A stretch of DNA of 64,000 bases, from assembly GCF_019097595.1 (NCBI RefSeq), contig NC_080716.1:11341401-11405400 (forward strand). The letters run 5' to 3'. Both the position numbers and the translations under genes were made by a program. This DNA is from Hemibagrus wyckioides. Its lineage: Eukaryota; Chordata; Actinopteri; Siluriformes; Bagridae. The notes beneath the pieces were generated by a model. The model made no database searches. It worked only from the letters and a program-made list of their open reading frames with translations, and had not been told where the DNA came from. This document shows, one piece after another, positions 56,101 through 64,000 of this stretch. Numbering within the stretch: the first letter of the stretch is position 1; each line of letters opens with the position of its first letter.

Positions 56101-58066
56101 TTAGTCAGCCTTTACTTAATTGCTAGGGTTTTTTTTATTTGTGAATTTAGATACCGCGTTCACACAAGACCAACATACAAAGTGGGCTACAAGCAGGTGA
56201 CTGAGCTGGAGTGGAGGTGTTGCCCTGGTTACCGTGGTTACGACTGCATGGAGCTCAAGGATGCTGTGTCACCTCAAGTTCTCCAGGAACCACAACCAGA
56301 TCTGCCATCTGTTCACAAACCACAACAGGGTGTCGGTAGGACTTGTCCTGAACTATAGAAGCTTTAGGATCAAGGTCAAGTCAGGGAAAGTAGGACAGCA
56401 AGGAGCTATGAAGACCTTTGTTAATTTTGATACTACCTGTATGGGCACTTAAAGATTTTGTGGTTTTAGTTGTATTCATTCTGATGTCTGGGTATACACA
56501 GAGAAAAGTATGTTTAATGATCTTAATTCTAATTCTGTTCCTCCTGACCAGATGTTACCTCTGGTTCCCATCCTTGGACACAATCTGGGCAAAGTGGACA
56601 AACCAGGCACCCTTGGACTGAAGGTGGAGAGTCTGGAGGTCAGAGAGGTCAGCATGATAGTCGTCGTGTACGAGAGTTAGAAGAAGAAGTACAGCGTCTT
56701 TCTCAAACAGTCCTTGACATGCAGGCTGCCATGACTACTACAAATGCTAACTTGCGTCTAGATCTGCAAGAAGATGCAAGCAAGATAATCCTGAACCTAC
56801 TTGGCCAACTGAGACAACCACAGGATGCACTGACTGGAGGAACTGAGAGCATTGTGCTGCCTTCAGACCTAACAATTTTTCCAGTAACTGAAGAGCTTCA
56901 GAATCAGGTTACCCATCTTTCAAACACAATCAGCACCAACATAAACACCATTCAGGGACTGGAGGCTAAGCTCCAGCAGATTGAAAGCCAGATGAACCAG
57001 CTAAAAGAGGCACCCAGTGGTACCCCAGTTCCACCTCCTTCCTCTACCTTGCCTACTGAGTGCCAATGCCAGGCTTACATTGATGAAAAACTTCAAGATC
57101 TTCGTATGGAGCTGCTGGAGGGAATGGACATTAAGATGGCTGATTTAAAGAACTCCTGTGAGTACAAAGTGGAATCAGTTAAAGAACATTGTGATGAACA
57201 GGAGAACTTCTACCTAAGTCTTACTGAGCTCCTAGAATCTAAAGAAACTGACTTGCGCCAAGAAATCCAGGACCTGAGGCACCTTGTTTTAAATAGCACT
57301 TCTAAAGGATTGCCGGTTGCACAGTTTGAAGTTGAGATCCAAAGCCTAAAGAATGTGCATCAGAGCTTGGCTAATGCTGTAAATGCAACAAACAAGCAAC
57401 AGAAGGCTTTACGGGAAGCACTGAACACAAGGTTTAGCCAAGAAGAAAAAACTGCAGAAACACACTGCCTCAAACTCGAGGAAAAGTTAAGAAGCGAGAG
57501 GGCAAAGGAACAAGAGGCACAGAACAAAACTCTGGAGAGCAAGATTGGTGCAGTTCTACAGGTCATTCAAGACTTACAATTGCACAGCATTCCGAAAGAT
57601 AACAGCCAAAATATATTGGAGATGGAGAAACAGACGCAGAGTCTGAAGGGTGAGGTAAGCTCGGTTATGCAGCAAGTCACACAGTTGGAGAGCTCAGTCC
57701 GAATTCTCAACGAGTCCATGAGCCATCAAAGTCATACGGACGGCGGTCTTTATAACAAATTTGTTGAACTGGAGGAAACTTGTGGGAGGAACCAAGAATC
57801 GGCCAACAAAGTGGAGGAGATGTTGTCTGGAATGGATGGACGGGTGGCCAATGTTGAAAGGCTCTGTGGGAGATTGGAACCAATGTCCGACAGTCTTAAG
57901 ACAATTAAAGATGGACTCAACAAACATGTCAGTGGCCTTTGGAACTGTGTCCGAAAACTCAACAGCACTGTCATTACTCACACTACAGACATCAGCACAC
58001 TGAGAGAAAATGCACACACCGCAGAGGGCAAGCAGCATGGAACCACCAATTATACGCAATATACAG
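52403..58066 (+). CDS. emilin2: EMILIN2, elastin microfibril interfacer 2 (5' part only)
   Basis: Four exons join in frame: 52403-52539, 53934-54056, 56151-56335, 56552-58066 (653 codons plus one base). Residues 1-25 form a signal peptide (MKCVCSMLPFAVFQMLTFSV start). The EMI domain spans about 44-119, from NKNWCAFVVHKNVTC to ELEWRCCPGYRGYDC, a Cys-rich fold typical of EMILINs and multimerins. A Gln/Gly/Ser-rich spacer follows, then about 450 residues of heptad-rich coiled coil in one 1.5-kb exon, including the ECQCQAYIDEKL Cys cluster, as in EMILIN genes. The last donor (CAG|GTATGC at 58066) is inferred; the frame stays open to 58242 without homology. EMILIN2 is a secreted trimeric extracellular-matrix glycoprotein. 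Collagen-like and C-terminal gC1q exons are not seen and should lie beyond 64000. EMILIN2 rather than EMILIN1 is chosen mainly from synteny with SMCHD1. Confidence 0.9.
53128..53172. repeat. (TA)n microsatellite
   Basis: TA repeat immediately left of the truncated Tc1 element in EMILIN2 intron 1. Confidence 0.9.
53182..53704 (-). mobile_element. Truncated Tc1 element in EMILIN2 intron 1
   Basis: Ends 'cactatgttgccaaagg' and 'ttggcaatatagtg' with TA after the right end. The minus strand keeps about 109 codons of the transposase C-terminal half (from [20 protein letters not shown] through [16 protein letters not shown]), with the second catalytic Asp and the Glu present but the HTH region and first Asp missing, so it cannot transpose itself. 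Confidence 0.88.
53752..53840 (+). repeat. LINE-like 3' tail
   Basis: The text 'accttatttcactgtgtact' followed by 'gaaatgacaataaaagcttc' and 'ttgacttg' resembles the 3' end of fish L2/CR1-type elements. No coding remains. Confidence 0.45.
54057..56150. other. EMILIN2 intron 2
   Basis: AT-rich, with a (CA)n at 55747-55772 and no exon, RNA or transposon that I recognise. Confidence 0.5.
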
Positions 58067-60401
58067 GTATGCATGAAACAAATTGTGTATGGGGAAATCA
58101 ACGAAACCAGAGGGAGCAAAACACAACACAAGTAAGAAAAAAAATCAATGGTAGAGTGTTGCTTTTTGTAAAATGGAAGGTTATTACCACTTTAAAGTTG
58201 ATTATTTATGAAAAGCATATAGTCACTGATAACAAATTGTAATCTACATCTTATACATCTACATTGTGTTGAAACAGTAGAGTGTCTGTATTTTAATTAC
58301 ATATACAGAAACATTTATTCAGACTGCATAACTCTCGCAATTCATGTAGGACCCTGTACAGCAGCTGTGTACCACCTGGAAGTAATGCTTCGATATACAT
58401 AGCTGTTAAGGAATCATCCCTATAGGTTACTGTTTGGAAAAGAATTTAGCCCTTTCTGGAGACCAAACGTTGTCATAGTGATTTATGAGGACATTTTCAA
58501 CAAAAATGTGGCTTAAAAGTAAGCTATATTGTAGCTTATACCGCTTCTGGCATTATTTAGCTAGTTATTGGAATTAGCTTGGAAAGATGGTAGAGTTAAC
58601 AAGAGTACATGTGCTCTTATAAGGTAGGTAGTTCAATTTCTGCGTACTCTGATTGGACACACATGTTTAACAAGATGAGGCCCGAAGCTGAGCTAAAGAT
58701 GGCCTTTTTTGTGAAAGAGAGCTTCAGAGCGCAAAAGAAAGAGAGAGAGGGGGAAAAAATCTGCTACTCATTTGACCTGTGTTAGAAAAACAGTAAAGAT
58801 TAGCTAGCGGGCATTTAAAAACTTAAAAGCTAATGATGTCTTGGCAGCACTCCAGCATTTGAAGCATTACGGATCATTTGTGGTTTTCTTCCTATTTAAA
58901 TGTAATTACTTTACTGTTAGTTTACACTTCCCCAGCTTTTATTCAACCAAATTTAACAGCAAATATAAATGAGGTATTAATGACAGTGATACCTGATAGA
59001 TGTTCCAAGAACACATGGCTATTGTACCTAATCTAATTTTTTATAAGTCCACAGTTTGTAAACTCTAACAGTGTAAACAACAAACCATTTATAGCTCTCT
59101 GTAACGACAGCAGGCTGTGTAACAAATGAAGCTCTGGCACTCGCTTGGGTTCTTTGAGCTAGCCAGCTAACTGTAAGTGTGTGTGTGTGTGTTTGTGAAG
59201 TTTCTCCATTACACACTAGTCAGCTGAATGTTTTTGAGGTACTGTGTTCTCTCCAGGATCCTCAGTGACCTTTGAACTAAGACTGCTGTTGTTTCTTCTG
59301 GCCTGTCTGCTTCGTCCAGTCTCAGCTGCATATATAAATATAGACATTTTATCTAAAGTACTGGAGTTGCCTGATTACTGGACTCCATTTCCAAGGAAAT
59401 GATAGTTAGCTTATCAGCTTTGCTCTGATATGTGCTTGTGAGAAAGACAAAGCGTGACACTCCTAGTTGATGATTTAAATTTTGTCCAGATTTAATCTCT
59501 TTGTCCAGCCTAAAACCGCCGTGTTTACATGCATGCTGCAGATTATGGCTGTCAGATACATAAGGTGGTTTCTTAAAGATCCAAATGGCTGAACGTTTAA
59601 GGTAACAACAGTATTAATATTCTTCAAATTTTATCAAGTAAGTAAGTGCTGGAGTGTAGAAGATAGGAAAGTTTTTTTTTTTTACATTTCTTTTTCCCAT
59701 TCTGTTTTGATTAGTGAACTGATGACGTGACTTGTTAAACAAATCCAGGATGAAAAGAGAATGTTTAAGGATGGATGGACAGAACAGTATGTGTTTATCC
59801 CTTCATTCCACTGCAAGTTTAAAACAGACATGTCTCTTTTATTCAGGGGAGAGGGGCACAAAAATGCAGGAGGTGTACACTTTTTGCTATAGTACATGGA
59901 GTCACGTATGAACTGCCTGTGGGATGTTCTATAAGGTTTCTCATATTGCTCTACACCACATGTTTACTGTATCCAGTCATTCATCTGTAGTAACTGTTTC
60001 ATCCAGATCAGTCACATTGGTTTACATTAGGAATTTCTTTATGTTTGGGAAATATAAGTATATTTGGGTTTGAGTGAGACATTACATGCAAACTTTTCAT
60101 TTTCCAGGCCAGTGGGAAACATAACATGATCAATTCTTAAATAATTCTCCTATACAATAATGTTTAAACTTTAAAAGCTTACTGTTTCTGCAGTTCAGTC
60201 ATTTTAGTTGCCCAAAAGCATGACCATAGATTTTTGTGGGGCAGAACAACATTAATAAACACTGTGCATAGCCTACAACATGAATTAAGTTGAGAGTTCA
60301 AATTTGTGTTACTATTAATACATGTTTAGAGTAACCTTGTAATAGACAGTTGAGAGTCAACAATATATAGTCATCCAGCGTAAGTTCTAGCTCATTTTAA
60401 G

Positions 60402-60444
<43 letters not shown>

Positions 60445-60461
60445 TTATTTAATTAATTATG

Positions 60462-60513
<52 letters not shown>

Positions 60514-60667
60514 AACTGTGTTCCATACAGCAGGTCTGCTAAAAAAACTTCCAGACCAATTTCCTCTCAAAAACCACAGAAGAACCTGAAACTAGACCAA
60601 TATTTTCCAATATTAGAAAATGCAGACATATTTTTTGTAATTCAATTTATTTGCTATAAAACAAGTA
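58067..60667. other. EMILIN2 intron 4, left part
   Basis: No collagen-like or gC1q exon was found on the plus strand. Simple repeats: (GT) at 59177-59194, (ATT)n and (TTTA)n at 60403-60512. Confidence 0.5.
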
Positions 60668-61915
60668 CACTATATTGCCAAAAGTATTCGCTCACCCATC
60701 CAAATAATCAGAATCAGGTGTTCCAATCACTTCCATGGCCACAGGTGTATAAAATCAAGCACCTAGGCATGCAGACTGTTTTTACAAACATTTGTGAAAG
60801 AATGGGTCGCTCTCAGGAGCTCAGTGAATTCCAGCGTGGAACTGTGATAGGATGCCACCTGTGCAACAAATCCAGTCGTGAAATTTCCTCGCTCCTAAAT
60901 ATTCCACAGTCAACTGTCAGCTGTATTATAAGAACGTGGAAGTGTTTGGGAATGACAGCAACTCAGCCACGAAGTGGTAGGCCACGTAAACTGACGGAGC
61001 GGGGTCAGCGGATGCTGAGGCGCATAGTGCAAAGAGGTCGCCAACTTTCTGCAGAGTCAATCGCTACAGACCTCCAAACTTCATGTGGCCTTCAGATTAG
61101 CTCAAGAACAGTGTGCAGAGAGCTTCATGGAATGGGTTTCCATGGCCGAGCAGCTGCATCCAAGCCATACATCACCAAGTGCAATGCAAAGCGTCGGATA
61201 CAGTGGTGTAAAGCACGCCGCCACTGGACTCTAGAGCAGTGGAGACGCGTTCTCTGGAGTGACGAATCGCGCTTCTCCATCTGGCAATCTGATGGACGAG
61301 TCTGGGTTTGGCGGTTGCCAGGAGAACGGTACTTGTCTGACTGCATTGTGCCAAGTGTAAAGTTTGGTGGAGGGGGGATTATGGTGTGGGGTTGTTTTTC
61401 AGGAGCTGGGCTTGGCCCCTTAGTTCCAGTGAAAGGAACTCTGAATGCTTCAGCATACCAAGACATTTTGGACAATTCCATGCTCCCAACTTTGTGGGAA
61501 CAGTCTGGAGCTGGCCCCTTCCTCTTCCAACATGACTGTGCACCAGTGCACAAAGCAAGGTCCATAAAGACATGGATGACAGAGTCTGGTGTGGATGAAC
61601 TTGACTGGCCTGCACAGAGTCCTGACCTCAACCCGATAGAACACCTTTGGGATGAATTAGAGCGGAGACTGAGAGCCAGGCCTTCTCGTCCAACATCAGT
61701 GTGTGACCTCACAAATGCGCTTCTGGAAGAATGGTCAAAAATTCCCATAAACACACTCCTAAACCTTGTGGACAGCCTTCCCAGAAGAGTTGAAGCTGTT
61801 ATAGCTGCAAAGGGCGGACCGACGTCATATTGAACCCTATGGATTAGGAATGGGATGTCACCTAAGTTCATATGCGAGTCAAGGCAGGTGAGCGAATACT
61901 TTTGGCAATATAGTG
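60668..61915 (+). mobile_element. Tc1-like transposon, intact (copy 2)
   Basis: A 1248-bp element with perfect outer inverted repeats: CACTATATTGCCAAAAGTAT at the left end and ATACTTTTGGCAATATAGTG at the right end, continuing inward through GCGAATA/CGCTCACC. A TA duplication flanks it (60666-60667, 61916-61917). It contains a single uninterrupted transposase gene. It is nearly identical to 9658-10909. Confidence 0.96.
60802..61833 (+). CDS. Tc1-family transposase, intact (copy 2)
   Basis: The frame encodes 343 residues from [13 protein letters not shown] to KGGPTSY. Bipartite HTH DNA-binding domain at about 1-110 with RSGRPRKL hook; catalytic D in [11 protein letters not shown] in [11 protein letters not shown] and E in [11 protein letters not shown]; glycine-rich [14 protein letters not shown] in between. 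Relative to copy 1 it has Arg where copy 1 has Cys, Gln or His (SSREISS, QRMLRR, WRRVLW), which look ancestral, while it has Cys in place of Arg at [11 protein letters not shown]. Complete inverted repeats plus an intact frame make it the best candidate for a functional element in the window. Plus-strand insertion, same direction as EMILIN2 transcription. Confidence 0.94.
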   Translation: MGRSQELSEFQRGTVIGCHLCNKSSREISSLLNIPQSTVSCIIRTWKCLGMTATQPRSGRPRKLTERGQRMLRRIVQRGRQLSAESIATDLQTSCGLQISSRTVCRELHGMGFHGRAAASKPYITKCNAKRRIQWCKARRHWTLEQWRRVLWSDESRFSIWQSDGRVWVWRLPGERYLSDCIVPSVKFGGGGIMVWGCFSGAGLGPLVPVKGTLNASAYQDILDNSMLPTLWEQSGAGPFLFQHDCAPVHKARSIKTWMTESGVDELDWPAQSPDLNPIEHLWDELERRLRARPSRPTSVCDLTNALLEEWSKIPINTLLNLVDSLPRRVEAVIAAKGGPTSY

Positions 61916-62039
61916 TATATTAAAACTTGCCCAGGCTGACCACCCTGCTATTAGCTGTCTGTGTGATTTCTGCCCCTGCAGCCCTTTATTAGCATATGTT
62001 GTATTTCTTGCTTTTTAACACTAGGTGCAGTAGCAACTC

Positions 62040-62560
62040 TGTGGAGCTAACAGTAACTCTGAGCTAGAAATGAATGAGGGTTTGTTAAATGGATAATTTT
62101 ATATAGGGCTGTGACAGCAGAAGACAGTATCATGGGTACAGACTCACCCAACCTGGACAGTTTGGTAAAAGACTAGGTGATCTTCTTTTTCTTCAATTGT
62201 CCAGTTTGGGTGAGATTGTGCTCAGGAGTCTTCTGCTGTTGTAACCGATCTACCACAAGGTGCGATATTTTGTGCATGCTGAGATGCTTTTCTGTTCGCT
62301 ACAGTTGTAAAGAGTGATTATATAAGTTACTATATGCTTCTTGGCAGCTCAAACCATTAGAGACCATTTTCCTCTGGCCTCTCCCACAAAACTGCCACTC
62401 AGTCAATGTTTTTTGCACCATACTCAAGAGAGTACTGTGGGTTAAATTCCCAGGAGATCAGCACTAGTAGGCGATTAGCAGAAACTGGTCAGCAGAGAAT
62501 ATTTTATCCAGTTTGTATTTTATATTTTTGAAACTCTTTATCATTCCTTGGATTTGTACT
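62040..62560 (-). mobile_element. Fold-back Tc1-like relic in EMILIN2 intron
   Basis: The minus strand shows N-terminal transposase-gene remnants ('acagcagaagact', 'acccaaactggacaattgaa', 'cagtttctgctaatcgcc' region). An extra sense copy at 62114-62165 is inverted relative to 62196-62244, giving arms of about 50 bp, roughly three-quarters alike by eye, around a 30-bp loop. Confidence 0.6.
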
Positions 62561-63885
62561 AACCTTAGAACACATGTCCAAGCTTTAAATCTTTTTTAAG
62601 CAGTCATACAATATGATGAGATCCAGTTTCCTCACCAAAAAAAAACTTATTCTTTCTTTGACCCCATAATGTCTAAAGCAAGGTCAAAAATATATATATT
62701 ATTCATAAGTATTTGAACCTGTGGCATATTTAGGTGCGTGGAGATAATTCAGCCCAGCTGTGTGCCCAAATACTGTGAACATTGAGGAGCAAAAAAATGC
62801 AACGTTACTCCTTGAAACACTTCACTTAATTTCTCTCAGCCTCGCCTTCTGCTTACCTCCCACCATAAATCTATGCCAAGTGCATACTCATAGCCCCTAG
62901 AGAGGGTAATAGAGAGAAACTAACCATAAATAAGCAGTAATGTGGTCATTCCTTTGACGCAGCCTTATATCATAGTATGTGTTGCCTGAAAAGCAAGCAG
63001 CAGTGTGCATCATCACATTGCTAACTTGTGGAGAGTGGAGTGTTCATGACTGGCTAGGGTGCAGTTAGAAAACACCCAGGCTTACAGTATATATGTGGGG
63101 GCATGTTGGAATATTTTGGTGAGGACAAAATGCACATATAAGAATAGGAATATCTGATAGTTTTGACCTTTTGGGGACTTTTGGCCAGTCCCGTTTAATA
63201 ATTAAAAAATATATATATTTATTTAAAAAAGGAAAAAATTCTATCTGGTTGCTGAGGTTAAGGCTCAAGTTGATGTGTTTAGGTTGTAAGGTTTATATGT
63301 AAACATGCCATTAATTATCAGCATTATTAAAAGTATGGAAGCAGGGACAAACAGAAAACATGTTTTAGACTTCTTGCATTCAGAGAAAGTGGGGTCTCCC
63401 TGTTTTATTTTCTGGCTTGTGATCAAGTGAGTGCAATATGTTGGTTTGGCAATACTGTAGATTTTGCAATCATTAGTTTTTAATGCTTGTCAAATGGAGC
63501 ATTAGACCATGACAGATAGGATGATTAAGTATGTTGTAATATTTACTTAAGTCCCCTAGTGACAGTTTTTTGATTGCTTGTTATTAATGCCAATAGGTAT
63601 TGTGGCAAATTTTCTAAACTGCATACAAGTAAACAAAGTGTTGGATCATCCAATATACACATGATCAGTAGGTCTACATCACCTACCTGCTCTTACATAG
63701 CTATAAGTGACCTTGATGATAGAAGAATGACAAATCTTGGCCTTGTTCTTGGCCAGGTGCGAATATCCAGATTGGCCAGATTGTGTTGAATTGAATTTAC
63801 ATGAAGATTTTTGTAAAAATGCCAGGACACTGTGTATTCTTTAGAAAAGCAATTATTTGAGACATGGGAAAGCTTTGAGACTACA
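62561..63885. other. EMILIN2 intron 4, right part
   Basis: No gene, RNA or clear repeat recognised; AT-rich intron-like DNA. Confidence 0.5.
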
Positions 63886-64000
63886 TCATATGGCCAAAAT
63901 TATGTGGAAACTTGATACCACACCCATAAGCAGTATTTTACCATTTAAAATAAAACTTTTTCTGTTTTATATGTATTTCTAATGGGCACTACAGGGAAGG
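63886..64000. mobile_element. Left end of a Tc1-like element cut by the window edge
   Basis: 'atatggccaaaattatgtgg' followed by 'aaacttgataccacaccca' resembles the terminal repeat of the family present at 27184-28178. Only about 115 bp are inside the window. Confidence 0.5.

Noticed and set aside
58066..58242. Extension of the EMILIN2 exon 4 frame past the inferred donor
   Set aside because: The extension loses coiled-coil character and similarity after a good CAG|GTATGC donor; kept only as a possible alternative end.
59250..59400. Open stretch after a CAGGATCC acceptor-like site considered as EMILIN2 exon 5
   Set aside because: Translation gives a hydrophobic run with no collagen-like or gC1q similarity.

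Overview
This window is a piece of a ray-finned (teleost) fish chromosome. The coding sequence is split into short GT-AG exons, the base composition is AT-rich, microsatellites (TA, GT, ATT) are abundant, and introns are crowded with Tc1-like DNA transposons, hAT MITEs, tRNA-derived SINEs and solo LTRs of the kinds seen in fish. The exact order is not certain from sequence alone; an otophysan (for example a catfish relative) would fit the repeat content, but that is inference.

Three vertebrate genes account for nearly all coding potential. METTL4 (minus strand, 11863 down to 959, continuing off the left edge) encodes an MT-A70 family N6-adenine methyltransferase; seven exons were reconstructed, including the DPPW catalytic exon. 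SMCHD1 (plus strand, 16131-49654) is complete: 49 coding exons join in frame into a 1985-residue protein with an N-terminal GHKL ATPase and a C-terminal SMC hinge. EMILIN2 (plus strand, from 52403) enters with its signal peptide, EMI domain and the large coiled-coil exon; its collagen and gC1q exons must lie beyond the right edge. METTL4-SMCHD1-EMILIN2 is the same order and orientation as on human 18p11.32, except that NDC80, which sits between METTL4 and SMCHD1 in human, is not in the gap here.

Layout: 1-958 METTL4 intron; 959-11863 METTL4 with a hAT MITE, two Tc1 relics, a solo LTR, SINEs and, in its first intron, three adjacent TA-targeting elements including an apparently intact Tc1; 11864-16130 head-to-head intergenic region holding a 37-bp, 22-copy minisatellite; 16131-50340 SMCHD1; 50341-52402 intergenic; 52403-64000 EMILIN2, whose last visible intron carries a second, almost identical intact Tc1.

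METTL4 and SMCHD1 both have chromatin or RNA-modification roles, but nothing here shows co-regulation beyond the divergent arrangement. No bacterial-type system, CRISPR array or clearly novel gene was found. The most thought-provoking structure is a fold-back Tc1 derivative in SMCHD1 intron 1 whose arms match the transposase gene of the two intact Tc1 copies and which would be transcribed as a long hairpin.
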